Shown here: positions 1 through 8,386 of the stretch, one piece after another | How the letters are laid out: each line of letters begins with the position of its first letter | How positions within the stretch are numbered: position 1 is the first letter of the stretch | Assembly: GCF_000717185.1 (NCBI RefSeq) | Contig: NZ_JNYE01000021.1 | Coordinates: 13,771 to 77,770, forward strand | Reading direction: 5' to 3' | Length of the DNA stretch: 64,000 bases | DNA from: Kitasatospora phosalacinea | GTDB taxonomy: Bacteria > Actinomycetota > Actinomycetes > Streptomycetales > Streptomycetaceae | Position numbers and translations under genes: made by a program | The notes under the pieces: generated by a model | Told to the model about the DNA's origin: nothing | Databases searched by the model: none | What the model saw: the letters and a program-made list of their open reading frames with translations, nothing else

Positions 1-490
1 TCGGGATGGACTGCGGGTTGAGGCTGCCCTTGGGGAACTTGAGGATCTCGGCGCCGTCCGGGTCGTAGATGCTCGGGTAGGTCACCCCGAAGTTCCGCTC
101 GAACGCGACGGCGTTGGCCGGGTCGGTGTCCCGGGTGTTGATGCCGAGGAACTGCACCCGGTCGCCGTACTTCTCGCTGGCCTCCTGGAGGCCCTTGGCC
201 TCGGCCCGGCAGGGGCTGCACCAGGAGCCCCAGATGTTGAGGACGACCACCTTGCCGCGGTAGTCGGAGAGCTTGAGGGTGCCGCTGCCGTCCAGCGAGG
301 TGCCGGTGATGTCGGGGGCGGCGACCCGCTCGGCGGGGCCGGCGGTGGCGAAGCCGCCCTTGCCGGTGACGAAGCCGACACCGCTGTCGCCGCCGCCGGA
401 GGCGGAGCTGGAGCACCCGGCGAGAGCCAGGGCGGAGGCCGCGCCGAGAGCGGCGGTGAAGCGGATGCGGCGGCTGGACGTCCGTGACAT
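1..490 (-). CDS. TlpA/ResA-type thioredoxin-fold lipoprotein (3' end outside window)
   Basis: An extracytoplasmic thiol-disulfide oxidoreductase, probably membrane-anchored. The reading frame begins at an ATG at 490 and runs off the window's left edge, so only about 163 residues are visible. The N-terminus is a lipoprotein signal: charged residues, a short hydrophobic stretch, then the lipobox LAGC followed by a Ser/Gly-rich linker. The thioredoxin fold follows, with the active site in WGSWCSPCRAEA (CxxC = CSPC) and the downstream GINTRDTDPANA segment typical of the TlpA/AhpC-TSA superfamily. Proteins of this kind reduce apocytochrome c or other exported thiols. Here it is transcribed in the same direction as hemL and the histidine phosphatase. 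In many actinomycetes such a gene precedes ccdA/resB/resC, which would lie beyond position 1; that is inference. Confidence 0.9.
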   Translation of the reverse strand, partial: MSRTSSRRIRFTAALGAASALALAGCSSSASGGGDSGVGFVTGKGGFATAGPAERVAAPDITGTSLDGSGTLKLSDYRGKVVVLNIWGSWCSPCRAEAKGLQEASEKYGDRVQFLGINTRDTDPANAVAFERNFGVTYPSIYDPDGAEILKFPKGSLNPQSIP

Positions 491-524
491 GTGAAAAGTT
501 TCGCATGGCTCTTCGGCCCGTTTT

Positions 525-557
525 AGGGGGGTCCGGCCTTGTCGGACGGACCCCCCT
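525..557 (-). terminator. Hairpin terminator after the histidine phosphatase gene
   Basis: An 11-bp perfect stem (AGGGGGGTCCG against its complement) with an 11-nt loop lies between the end of the histidine phosphatase gene and the start of the TlpA gene, both on the minus strand. No U-tract follows, which is common in streptomycetes. It suggests that the TlpA gene has its own promoter in the short space after the hairpin. Confidence 0.6.
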
Positions 558-642
558 TGACCTGCGCGTTTATCTCTTATGATCGTCTTAATTCGGGCAT
601 ACCGCCGCCCGCCGGGCTTACCCGGGAGGGGCCGGGTGTGAG

Positions 643-1344
643 CTACGCCCCGAAGCTCTTCCCGACCGGCTTGTCGCCCTTCTTGCCCCCGCCCACCAGG
701 TGCGCGGGCAGCAGGTCCCGGGCCGGCTCGCGGTAGCCGATCGAGACGATCCGGTCGCCCTCGTAGGTGAAGCTGGTCAGCGAGGCCAGCGAGCACTGCC
801 GGCGGCGCGGGTCGTGCCACAGCCGGCGCCGCTCCGCGAACGAGCGCAGGATCCAGATCGGCAGCTGGTGGCTGACGCACACCGCCTCGTGCCCGCGCGC
901 CGCGTCCCTGGCCGCCGCGATCGCGCCCATCATCCGCACCACCTGGTCGATGTACGGCTCGCCCCAGGACGGCTTGAACGGGTTGGTCAGGTGCTTCCAG
1001 TACCCGGGGTTGCGCAGCGAGCCGTCGCCGACGCCGAAGGTCTTGCCCTCGAAGACGTTCTCCGCCTCGATCAGCCGCGGGTCGGCCGCCACCTGCAGGC
1101 CGTGCGCCTTGGCGATCGGCTCGGCGGTCTCCTGCGCCCGCTCCAGCGGCGAGGCCACCACGTACGTGACGTCCCGGTCCTGGAGGTGCTCGGCCACCCG
1201 CTCGGCCATCTGTCGGCCCAGCTCGGAGAGGTGGTAGTCCGGGAGGCGGCCGTAGAGCACGCCCTCCGGGTTGTGCACCTCGCCGTGCCGCATCACGTGG
1301 ACGACGGTGACGTCCTTGCTGTTCTCGCTGGTGTTCTCGCTCAC
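643..1344 (-). CDS. Histidine phosphatase family protein (phosphoglycerate mutase-like)
   Basis: A 233-residue member of the histidine phosphatase superfamily. The catalytic RHG motif is in [10 protein letters not shown] near the N-terminus, and the second catalytic histidine is in [10 protein letters not shown] near residue 165. The substrate cannot be read from sequence; family members act on sugar phosphates, nucleotides or phosphoproteins. The chosen start is GTG at 1344, which overlaps the end of hemL by four bases, so the two genes are translationally coupled. The longer frame reaching back across hemL is an antisense-like shadow. Placement directly after hemL, with TlpA downstream, resembles the heme/cytochrome c neighbourhood common in actinomycetes, but the link of this phosphatase to heme is only positional. 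Confidence 0.9.
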   Translation of the reverse strand: MSENTSENSKDVTVVHVMRHGEVHNPEGVLYGRLPDYHLSELGRQMAERVAEHLQDRDVTYVVASPLERAQETAEPIAKAHGLQVAADPRLIEAENVFEGKTFGVGDGSLRNPGYWKHLTNPFKPSWGEPYIDQVVRMMGAIAAARDAARGHEAVCVSHQLPIWILRSFAERRRLWHDPRRRQCSLASLTSFTYEGDRIVSIGYREPARDLLPAHLVGGGKKGDKPVGKSFGA

Positions 1345-2684
1345 TTGGCGGTCTCCTCGGTGGCCTCGGCGGCGGCGCGGGCGGCGGCGGGCAGGGCGGC
1401 GGCGATCCGCTCGACCGCGCGCTCGTCGTGCGCGGCCGAGACGAACCAGGACTCGTAGGCCGACGGCGGCAGGTAGACGCCCTGGCTCAGCATCGAGTGG
1501 AAGAAGGAGTTGAAGCGGAACGCCTGCTGGGTGCGCGCCTCGTCGTAGTTGGTGACCTGCTGCTCGGTGAAGAAGACCGAGAACATGTTGCCCGCGGTCT
1601 GCAGCCGGTGCGCCACGCCCTCCTTGGCGAGCGCCGCGGTGACCAGTCCGGACACCTCGGCGGCGGCCCGGTCCACGGCCGCGTACGCCTCGTCGGTGCA
1701 GTGCCGCAGCTGGGCCAGGCCCGCGGCGGTGGCGATCGGGTTCCCGGAGAGGGTGCCCGCCTGGTAGACCGGGCCGGCCGGGGCCAGCTGCGCCATCACG
1801 TCGGCGCGGCCGCCGAAGGCCGCGGCGGGGAAGCCGCCGCCCATCACCTTGCCGAAGGTCAGCAGGTCCGGCGCCCAGCCCTCCTGCGCCGCCTCCAGGC
1901 CGTACCAGCCCGCCTTGGAGACCCGGAAGCCGGTCATCACCTCGTCGGAGACGAACAGCGCGCCGTCGGCCCGGCAGAGCTCGGCCAGGCCGCGGTTGAA
2001 GCCGGGCAGCGGCGGGACGACGCCCATGTTGCCGGGCGAGGCCTCGGTGATCACGCAGGCGATCTCGCCGGGGTGGGCGGCGAACGCGGCGCGCACCGCG
2101 TCCAGGTCGTTGTACGGGAGCACGATGGTGTCGCCGGCCTGGGCGCCGGTCACGCCCGGGGTGTCCGGCAGGCCGAAGGTGGCGACGCCGGAACCGGCGG
2201 CGGCCAGCAGCGCGTCCACGTGGCCGTGGTAGCAGCCGGCGAACTTCACCACCTTCGCGCGGCCGGTGAAGCCGCGGGCCAGCCGGATCGCCGACATGGT
2301 CGCCTCGGTGCCGCTGGACACCAGGCGGACCTGCTCGACCGGCGCGATCCGGGCGACGATCTCCTCGGCCAGCTCCACCTCGCCCTGCCCGGGCGTCCCG
2401 AACGAGGTGCCGAGGGCCACCGCCCGCTGCACCGCCTCGACCACCGCCGGGTGGGCGTGGCCGAGCAGCATCGGGCCCCAGGAGCAGACCAGGTCCACGT
2501 ACTCGCGGCCGTCCGCGTCGGTCAGGTACGGGCCGGTGCCGGACACCATGAAGCGGGGCGTGCCGCCGACCGCGCGGAAGGCGCGCACCGGCGAGTTGAC
2601 ACCGCCGGGGGTGACGGCCAGCGCGCGGTCGAACAGCGACTGGGACTGGGGGGCTTCGTACGGGTAGCTCATCTGCTCGCTCAT
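1341..2684 (-). CDS. hemL: Glutamate-1-semialdehyde 2,1-aminomutase
   Basis: A PLP-dependent class III aminotransferase of 447 residues that converts glutamate-1-semialdehyde to 5-aminolevulinate, the second step of the C5 heme pathway. The N-terminal [12 protein letters not shown] segment is diagnostic of HemL. The PLP-binding lysine lies in [18 protein letters not shown], preceded by the [11 protein letters not shown] motif that contacts the cofactor. Length is normal for the family. It works with HemA and HemB, encoded about 15-20 kb away in this window, so the heme genes are split by the chaplin/rodlin region. Transcription starts in the divergent region 2685-2942. The alternative Met five codons into the frame is less likely than the start chosen. 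Confidence 0.97.
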   Translation of the reverse strand: MSEQMSYPYEAPQSQSLFDRALAVTPGGVNSPVRAFRAVGGTPRFMVSGTGPYLTDADGREYVDLVCSWGPMLLGHAHPAVVEAVQRAVALGTSFGTPGQGEVELAEEIVARIAPVEQVRLVSSGTEATMSAIRLARGFTGRAKVVKFAGCYHGHVDALLAAAGSGVATFGLPDTPGVTGAQAGDTIVLPYNDLDAVRAAFAAHPGEIACVITEASPGNMGVVPPLPGFNRGLAELCRADGALFVSDEVMTGFRVSKAGWYGLEAAQEGWAPDLLTFGKVMGGGFPAAAFGGRADVMAQLAPAGPVYQAGTLSGNPIATAAGLAQLRHCTDEAYAAVDRAAAEVSGLVTAALAKEGVAHRLQTAGNMFSVFFTEQQVTNYDEARTQQAFRFNSFFHSMLSQGVYLPPSAYESWFVSAAHDERAVERIAAALPAAARAAAEATEETAK

Positions 2685-2942
2685 CCGTTGGGTGCTGGGA
2701 GCGGCCGGGAACCGCTCTTACCCGCACATGGTCTCAAATCGTGTCCTGGCGTTCTGCATGTCGGGCCCGATCATCTGGAACGATGATCCGTGTGCTGCTC
2801 CCCTCACTGGCTGTGCCAAAGGTAAGGTCGGGTGACGCGCGCTCGTGTAGCACGCCGACAGGCGGGTAAGGGGCATGTTCGGGAGGGACCCCGCACGTGC
2901 GAAGGTCTGTCGATTCCGGCGAGTTCCGGTGAGGATGGTCCA

Positions 2943-3539
2943 GTGTCCGAGAGGCAGGACGGTTTCGACGAGGCCGGGGGGCGCAGCCGCCGGCCCGGCG
3001 AGACCGGCGGGGGTACGGGAACCGGCAGGGGAAGGAGGGGCGAGGGCAGAGTGGGGGTCACCTACAAGTACTTCGGCGCTCCGGACCGCGCGACCGCCGC
3101 CAGGGTTCCCACCGCACTCGGTCCCGGCGGCCTCGGCCTCGACGCCGGGGAGCTCGGCGCCCTCGGCCGGCTCGGCGACCTGATGGAGACCAGCGGCTCC
3201 GCGGGCGGCCACCTCTCCACCAAGATCAAGCCCGAGACGATGAGCGCGATGGTCCTCACCGGCATCCAGGGCGTCCCGCTGCACCACGTCCCCCCGCTCG
3301 AACTGGTCGTCCTGCACCCCGACTACGCGGTCGTCCAGCTCCCGCACACCGTCGTCGAACCGCTCCGCAAGGCCGACGAGACCGAGCTCGGCGCCGCCGC
3401 CTTCATCTGGTCCACCGTCCCCGACCGCCGCGGCCCGCGGGACGCCTTCGTCATCTACCAGATGCTGCACGAGTGGCAGGACTTCGCCAACCGCCTGCAC
3501 GAGGCCGGCCACCAGCTGTACTGCCTGGTCTGGCCCTGA
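2943..3539 (+). CDS. Conserved hypothetical protein, divergent from hemL
   Basis: About 198 residues with no domain I recognise. The N-terminal 40 residues are Gly/Arg-rich and low complexity. The rest is a folded-looking protein with segments such as TYKYFGAPDRATAARVP and FVIYQMLHEWQDFANRLHEAGHQLY, and no signal peptide or membrane segment. The GTG at 2943 was chosen because GGTGAGGA lies just upstream. A second GTG at 3051, preceded by AAGGAGG at 3032-3038, is an equally serious candidate and would remove the low-complexity leader. The gene is divergent from hemL across about 260 bp and ends just before a convergent LysR gene. Confidence 0.7.
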   Translation: MSERQDGFDEAGGRSRRPGETGGGTGTGRGRRGEGRVGVTYKYFGAPDRATAARVPTALGPGGLGLDAGELGALGRLGDLMETSGSAGGHLSTKIKPETMSAMVLTGIQGVPLHHVPPLELVVLHPDYAVVQLPHTVVEPLRKADETELGAAAFIWSTVPDRRGPRDAFVIYQMLHEWQDFANRLHEAGHQLYCLVWP

Positions 3540-3554
3540 CCTCCGCCGCTCCCC

Positions 3555-3587
3555 CGGCCGCCGCGTGGAAGTTTCACCCGGCGGCCG
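3555..3587. terminator. Hairpin between convergent genes
   Basis: A 9-bp GC stem (CGGCCGCCG and its complement) with a 15-nt loop. It overlaps the last codons of the LysR gene and follows the plus-strand hypothetical gene. It could terminate either transcript. Confidence 0.45.
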
Positions 3588-4485
3588 CTGCCGTCCCTCC
3601 CCCGGCCGCCGCGCGCAGGAAGGGCAGGAAGGCGGCCACGGCCGGGGCGGGCAGGTGGCCGCGACGGGTCGCGGTGTGGACGTGGCGGACGGGGGTGTCC
3701 TCCGGGTGCAGCGGGACGAGCGCCAGGTCGGGCCGGGCCGCCCGGGCGGCCAGCGAGGGGATCAGCGTGATGCCCAACCCGGCCGCCACCAGGCCCAGTT
3801 TGGCCGTCCAGCCCGCCACCTCGTACTCCACCCGCGGCTGGAAGCCGTTGCGCACGCAGGCCGCCAGCAGGGTCGCCCCGGGGTGGCGGCTGGCGGCGAT
3901 CCACGGCTCCCCGGCCAGCTCGGCCAGCCGCAGGCGGCGGCGCCGGGCCAGCGGGTGGGTGCGCGGGACGGCCACCAGGACGGGGTCGTCGACCAGCCGG
4001 TGCAGCTCGAACCGCTCGGTGTCGTACGGGTGTTCCGGGTAGGCGGTGACCAGCGCGAGGTCGATCGCCCCGTCCGCGAGCAGGTCGAGCAGCGCCCCGG
4101 AGAGCCCCTCGGTGAGGGTCGGCGCGACCGCCGGGTGGGCGGACCGGAAGGCGGCCAGCGCGGCCGGGACGAGTGCGGCGTTGGCGCTGTCGAAGGCCCC
4201 CAGCCGGAGCCGCCCGGCGGCCAGCCCGGTCAGCGCGGCGAGGTCGCGCCGGGTGCCGTCGAGCCGGTCCAGCAGCGCCTCGGCGTGCGGCAGCAGCGTC
4301 CGCCCGTGCTCGGTCAGGGCCACCCCGCGGGGCAGCCGGTCGAACAGCTGGACGCCCAACTCGCCCTCCAGCGCGGCGATCTGGCGGGAGATCGCGGACT
4401 GCGTCCACCCCAGCTGCCCGCCCGCCGCGGTGAACGAGCCGAGCCGGGCCGCGGTGCGGAAGACCTCCAGCCAAACCATGTCCAT
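3574..4485 (-). CDS. LysR-family transcriptional regulator
   Basis: A 303-residue LysR-type regulator. The N-terminal winged helix-turn-helix is clear: FRTAARLGSFTAAGGQLGWTQSAISRQIAALEGELGVQLFDR, quoted here only as the region at residues about 8-50, whose key residues are TQSAISRQI and LFDRLPRGV. The C-terminal co-inducer-binding domain follows with normal length. It is divergently transcribed from a dehydrogenase gene at 4551, the usual arrangement for a LysR regulator and its target. A perfect 15-bp palindrome sits just upstream of its start codon. The inducer is unknown. The protein ends in an Ala/Gly-rich tail. Confidence 0.93.
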   Translation of the reverse strand: MDMVWLEVFRTAARLGSFTAAGGQLGWTQSAISRQIAALEGELGVQLFDRLPRGVALTEHGRTLLPHAEALLDRLDGTRRDLAALTGLAAGRLRLGAFDSANAALVPAALAAFRSAHPAVAPTLTEGLSGALLDLLADGAIDLALVTAYPEHPYDTERFELHRLVDDPVLVAVPRTHPLARRRRLRLAELAGEPWIAASRHPGATLLAACVRNGFQPRVEYEVAGWTAKLGLVAAGLGITLIPSLAARAARPDLALVPLHPEDTPVRHVHTATRRGHLPAPAVAAFLPFLRAAAGGGTAAAAG

Positions 4486-4488
4486 CCC

Positions 4489-4503
4489 GCATGGCTACCA
4501 TGC
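4489..4503. promoter_or_regulatory. Palindrome in the lysR/dehydrogenase divergent region
   Basis: GCATGG-CTA-CCATGC is a perfect inverted repeat three bases upstream of the lysR start codon and just upstream of the -35 element of the divergent gene. It is a plausible autoregulatory operator, although it does not show the textbook T-N11-A LysR signature. Confidence 0.5.
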
Positions 4504-4514
4504 CGGACATTCGC

Positions 4515-4543
4515 TTGTCGCCTGCCTGGTCCGCGCCTAGCGT
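4515..4543 (+). promoter_or_regulatory. Promoter for a leaderless dehydrogenase transcript
   Basis: TTGTCG (4515-4520), a 17-nt spacer, and TAGCGT (4538-4543). The -10 ends seven bases before the ATG at 4551, so the mRNA probably begins at or beside the start codon. No ribosome binding site precedes that ATG. Confidence 0.6.
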
Positions 4544-4550
4544 GGTCGGC

Positions 4551-5339
4551 ATGGAGATCACGGAGCGGGTGGCAGTGCTGGGGCTGGGCCGGATGGGACT
4601 TCCGCTGGCCCGCCGACTGAGCGGTGCGGCAAAGGAGTTGGTGGTCTGGAACCGGACCTCCGGCCGGGCGGCGGGCCTCACCGGGGCGGCCTCACCGGAA
4701 GAAGCGGTGCGCGGCGCGGGCGTGGTGGTGACCATGCTGTCCGACCCGGCGGCGGTCGCCGAGGTCGCGGACCGGTTCCGCCCCGCGCTCGCCCCGGGCA
4801 CCCTGTGGATCGACATGTCCTCGATCGGCCCGGCGGCCGTCGCCGAGCAGCACGCGCAACTCCCGTACGGCGTCGACCTGGTGGACGCCCCGGTGCTCGG
4901 CAGCGTCACCGCGGCCGCCACCGGCTCGCTGGTCGTCTACGCGGGCGGCGCGGACCAGGCCCTGGACCGGGCGGAACCCCTGCTGGCGCACTTCGGCCGG
5001 GTGGTCCGCTGCGGCGGGCCCGGCGCGGGCGCGGCGCTCAAGCTCGTCATGATGGGCGCGATCGTCACCGCCGTGACCGCGGTCGGCGAGGCCCTGGCCG
5101 TCGCCGACCGCCTCGGCGTCCCCGCCGCCCGGGCCCGCCACGCCCTGGCCGCGGGCCCGCTGGCGGGCGTGATGGCCCGGATCGACAGCACCGACGCGGA
5201 CTTCCCGGTCCGCCTCGCCGCCAAGGACCTCGCCCTCGCCGACGGCGGCCCCGTCTTCACCGCCGCCCTCGCCGCCCTGGCCCCCCTGTGCGCCGACCCC
5301 GCCCGCGCCGAGCTCGACCTCGCGACGGCGGCGGGGTAG
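4551..5339 (+). CDS. NAD(P)-binding beta-hydroxyacid dehydrogenase-like protein
   Basis: A 262-residue protein of the 6-phosphogluconate/3-hydroxyisobutyrate dehydrogenase superfamily, which also includes imine reductases. The Rossmann motif VLGLGRMGLPLARRL (GxGxMGxP) is at residues 9-23. The substrate-binding DAPVLGSVTAAATGSL segment follows in the middle, and the expected catalytic-region lysine lies in GAGAALKLVMMG. The C-terminal helical domain is shorter than in most family members (usual length about 290). The ATG at 4551 was chosen over an upstream in-frame ATG at 4491, because the latter would lie inside the promoter region. The divergent LysR protein probably controls it. Substrate unknown. 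Confidence 0.88.
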   Translation: MEITERVAVLGLGRMGLPLARRLSGAAKELVVWNRTSGRAAGLTGAASPEEAVRGAGVVVTMLSDPAAVAEVADRFRPALAPGTLWIDMSSIGPAAVAEQHAQLPYGVDLVDAPVLGSVTAAATGSLVVYAGGADQALDRAEPLLAHFGRVVRCGGPGAGAALKLVMMGAIVTAVTAVGEALAVADRLGVPAARARHALAAGPLAGVMARIDSTDADFPVRLAAKDLALADGGPVFTAALAALAPLCADPARAELDLATAAG

Positions 5340-5409
5340 GGCTCGGAGAACCCTTCGACAGGCGAAGGGGAACGAGCCGGGGGCCCCTGATGGTGCCTCC
5401 CCCCGTTGC

Positions 5410-5535
5410 TCACGCTCTCGTCCGGACCGCCAGCGCCACCAGGAGCAGCGCCGGAACGGCGAGCAGCGCGAAGGCGGTCGGGAAGGCGACGGCGGCGAAA
5501 CAGGCGGTGGCCGCCCGGTACTTCCGGGAGAACAT
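5410..5535 (-). CDS. Possible small membrane protein (41 aa)
   Basis: A short frame starting at ATG 5535, with a Shine-Dalgarno-like GGAGGGG directly before it. The product is mostly hydrophobic: a short basic N-terminus (MFSRKYR) and then one long helix or a tight hairpin, ending in Arg residues. An in-frame TTG at 5613 would extend it to 67 residues. It is one of the few candidates in the 425 bp between the dehydrogenase and PEBP genes. No family recognised; it could be chance. Confidence 0.35.
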   Translation of the reverse strand: MFSRKYRAATACFAAVAFPTAFALLAVPALLLVALAVRTRA

Positions 5536-5764
5536 CCCCTCCACGGCGCGGGCCCCCTCGGCGGAATCGGACGACGACCCCCAAAGGTCTCTACCAATTC
5601 CGTTCGGACGCAAGCGGTTTTCTCCGCCCCGACCCCTGCCCGCGCCCCTGCCCGCACCCCTGCCCCGAACACCAATTCCCTTGTCCCACAGGCTGTTTGG
5701 CGATCCCGGAGGGCCTGGTTAGGATCGCCCCGAAGCGACCGCTTTCCGAGGGGGGAACCCGCCG

Positions 5765-6307
5765 ATGACCACGTCCGTCCGGCCGCCGCTGCCGTTCGAC
5801 TTCCTGCGACCCGTCCCGTCGTTCACCGTGCTCAGCACCGACCTCGTCGACGGCGGCGAGATCGGCGAGGAGCAGGCGTACGAGGGCAAGAACCGCTCGC
5901 CGCAGCTCAGCTGGTCCGGCTTCCCGGCGGAGACCAGGAGCTTCGCGGTGACCTGCTTCGACCCGGACGCGCCGACCGGCTGCGGGTGGTGGCACTGGCA
6001 GCTGACCGACATCCCGGCCGACGTCACCGAGCTGCCGGCCGGTGCGGGCAGCGGCGAGTTCCCCGGCCTGCCCGCCGGGGCCGTGCACGGCCGCAACGAC
6101 TTCGGCACCAACGACTTCGGCGGCGCCGCCCCGCCGCCCGGGCACGGTCGGCACCGCTACGTGTTCGCGGTGCACGCCCTGCCGGTGGAGTCCCTCGGGC
6201 TGGCCGCGGACACCCCGGCGGCCCTGGTCAGCGGCACCCTGGGCTTCCTCGCCCTGGCCCGGGCCGTGCTGGTCGTCGAGTACGAGACCCACGCCCCGCA
6301 GGACTGA
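5765..6307 (+). CDS. YbhB/YbcL-type PEBP (Raf kinase inhibitor-like) protein
   Basis: A 180-residue phosphatidylethanolamine-binding protein fold. The ligand-pocket motif DPDAPTGCGWWHW is at about residues 60-72, and the second conserved segment GRHRYVFAVHAL is in the C-terminal half. Bacterial YbhB/YbcL proteins bind anionic ligands, but their physiological role is poorly defined. There is no signal peptide, so it is cytosolic. The start is supported by a G-rich ribosome binding site about eight bases upstream. It is a stand-alone gene, convergent with the alkylsulfatase gene. Confidence 0.93.
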   Translation: MTTSVRPPLPFDFLRPVPSFTVLSTDLVDGGEIGEEQAYEGKNRSPQLSWSGFPAETRSFAVTCFDPDAPTGCGWWHWQLTDIPADVTELPAGAGSGEFPGLPAGAVHGRNDFGTNDFGGAAPPPGHGRHRYVFAVHALPVESLGLAADTPAALVSGTLGFLALARAVLVVEYETHAPQD

Positions 6308-6411
6308 CCCGGCGCGGAACGGGCGGACGCCCCGACGGCGGACGCCCCGGCAGCGAGCCCGAACACGGGCCTGCCGCCGGGCCGTCCGCCCGCCCGCCCG
6401 GTGCGGGGTCG

Positions 6412-8223
6412 TCAGGGGGTGACGACCGGGAACGCCGGGTCGGACTCGTCCAGGACCGCGAACAGCCGGTCCAGCACGGCCGGGTCGCCGCTGAGGTCGA
6501 TCCCGTCCCGGCCCTTTCCGGCCAGCAGGGCGAACAGCTGCGGCTTGGTGAGGGTGGCGGTGAGGTCGGCCGGGCCCTGGTCCCGGGTGACCTCGCCGTG
6601 CACCAGCACGCCGTTGTGCAGCGTCGCCCGGTGGGTGGTGCCGAGGTCGGTGAACTTCCAGACGGTGCTGAGCCGTTCGCCCCAGGCCGCGGGGCCGTTG
6701 ACCCGGATCGCCAGCGAGTCGAAGACCTGGTCGACGGTGAGCGCCCCGGCGAAGTTGCCCGCCCCGAACGGCATCGCCTTCGGCGGGTTGCGCAGCTCCA
6801 GCGCGCCCATCAGGTAGCAGTTGCGCCAGGTGGCGTTCTCCGCGCCGTACCCGAGCCGTTCGAAGACCTGCGCCAGCTGCTCCTTGGCCTCCCCGTCCTC
6901 CGGGTCGGCGAACACCGCGTGCTTGAGCAGTTGGGCGGCGAACCGCAGGTCACCGGCGTCGGCGTACTCCCGGGCCTTGGCGAGGACGGCGTCCTGGCCG
7001 CCGATGCAGTCGACGTAGCGCTTGGCGCTCGCGGTCGGCGGGTGCTCCCACAGCGAGGCCGGGTTGCCGTCGTACCAGCCCATGTAGCGCTGGTAGACGG
7101 CCTTCACGTTGTGGCTGACCGAGCCGTAGTAGCCGCGGGCGTGCCAGGCGGAGGCCAGCGCGGGCGGGAGTTCCAGCTGCTCGGCGATCTCCGGGCCGGT
7201 GAGGCCCTGGTTGAGCAGCCGCAGGGTCTGGTCGTGCAGGTAGCCGTACAGGTCGCGCTGCTCGGAGAGGAAGCGGGTGAGCCGCTCGGTGCCCCAGGTC
7301 GGCCAGTGGTGCGAGGCGAACACCACGTCGGAGTCGGCGGCGAACAGGTCGATCGCCTCGGTGAGGTAGCGCGACCAGATCCGGGCGTCGCGGACCACCG
7401 CGCCGCGCAGGGTCAGGATGTTGTGCAGGTTGTGGGTGGCGTTCTCGGCCATGCACAGGGCGCGGCGCTCGGGCAGGAAGAAGTTCAGCTCGGACGGCGC
7501 CTCGGTGCCGGGCGTCAGCTGGAAGCGGAACAGCACCCCGTCGAGCCGCTCCTCCTGCCCGGTGCGCGTGACGTCGAGGGTGGCGGGCCGCAGGCTCGGG
7601 GTGCCGTGCGAGGCGGTGTGGCCGAGGCCCATGCCGACCAGCCCGGTCGGACCGGCCGGGAGGTCGCCGCCGGAGTAGTAGTCGCCGCGCCGCAGCATCG
7701 CGGTGCCCGCGTACACGTTCTCGGCGACCGAGTGCTCCAGGAACCCGGACGGGGCGACGATCGGGACGTCCGCGCCCTCGGCCAGGACGCCGTCCACGCC
7801 GCCGAAGTGGTCGATGTGCGAGTGGGTGAACAGCACGGCGGTGACCGGGCGTTCGCCGCGGTGCTTCCGGTAGAGCGCCAGGCCGGCCGCCGCGCACTCG
7901 GCGGACACCAGCGGGTCGACCACCACCAGCCCGCGCTCGCCCTCGATCAGCGTCATGTTCGACAGGTCGAAGCCGCGGATCTGGTAGACGCCCTCGGTGA
8001 CCTCGAACAGCCCGGCGCGGGCGGTCAGTTGGGACTGCCGCCAGAGGCTGGGGTGGACGGTGTCGGGGCACTCCCCGGCCAGGAAGTCGGTGGCCCGGAA
8101 GTCCCACGCGACCCGCCCGTCCGCGGTGGTGACGGTGTCGGTGTCGGGCGGGGCGACCAGTCCGCGGTCGGCGTCCTCGAAGTCGGTGCGGTCGGAGTAG
8201 TCCAGCTGGTCGTGGTGGGTCAC
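6412..8223 (-). CDS. Alkylsulfatase-like metallo-beta-lactamase-fold hydrolase (SdsA/Yjcs type)
   Basis: A 603-residue protein built like the SDS hydrolase SdsA1: an N-terminal metallo-beta-lactamase domain, a central helical dimerisation domain and a C-terminal SCP2-like domain. Metal ligands are visible in LFTHSHIDHFGG, in CMAENATHNLHN and in VFASHHWPTWG, all characteristic of the alkylsulfatase branch. The C-terminal third (TVDQVFDSLAIRVNGPAA onward) matches the SCP2-like substrate-binding domain. The GTG at 8223 was chosen; a longer frame to 8358 would run through the intergenic palindrome and is not credible. No signal peptide is seen, so it is probably intracellular. Substrates of the family are linear primary or secondary alkyl sulfates. 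Confidence 0.92.
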   Translation of the reverse strand: MTHHDQLDYSDRTDFEDADRGLVAPPDTDTVTTADGRVAWDFRATDFLAGECPDTVHPSLWRQSQLTARAGLFEVTEGVYQIRGFDLSNMTLIEGERGLVVVDPLVSAECAAAGLALYRKHRGERPVTAVLFTHSHIDHFGGVDGVLAEGADVPIVAPSGFLEHSVAENVYAGTAMLRRGDYYSGGDLPAGPTGLVGMGLGHTASHGTPSLRPATLDVTRTGQEERLDGVLFRFQLTPGTEAPSELNFFLPERRALCMAENATHNLHNILTLRGAVVRDARIWSRYLTEAIDLFAADSDVVFASHHWPTWGTERLTRFLSEQRDLYGYLHDQTLRLLNQGLTGPEIAEQLELPPALASAWHARGYYGSVSHNVKAVYQRYMGWYDGNPASLWEHPPTASAKRYVDCIGGQDAVLAKAREYADAGDLRFAAQLLKHAVFADPEDGEAKEQLAQVFERLGYGAENATWRNCYLMGALELRNPPKAMPFGAGNFAGALTVDQVFDSLAIRVNGPAAWGERLSTVWKFTDLGTTHRATLHNGVLVHGEVTRDQGPADLTATLTKPQLFALLAGKGRDGIDLSGDPAVLDRLFAVLDESDPAFPVVTP

Positions 8224-8341
8224 CGTGGCGCCTCCCGGATCGCGGGCCGCACCCGCGCCGCTCGCGGGCGGACCCTCCCCCAGCCTCCGCCGCCGCACCC
8301 CGCCCCGGCCCGGGCTGCTGCTCCGAACCGGTGAACGGGCC

Positions 8342-8381
8342 GCGCCCGGGTTGTCCACAGGCCTGTGGACAACCCGGGCGC
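8342..8381. other. 40-bp perfect palindrome with two head-to-head DnaA boxes
   Basis: Positions 8342-8361 are the exact reverse complement of 8362-8381, with no loop. Each arm contains TTGTCCACA, the preferred DnaA box of streptomycetes: 8351-8359 on the plus strand and 8364-8372 on the minus strand. The element lies between the 3' end of the gntR gene and the sulfatase start. It could act as a terminator, a DnaA-binding site, or both. Confidence 0.75.
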
Positions 8382-8386
8382 CCCGC

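Noticed and set aside
5410..5613. 67-residue version of the small membrane protein
   Set aside because: It needs a TTG start with no ribosome site. The 41-residue version from ATG 5535 is the better, though still weak, option.
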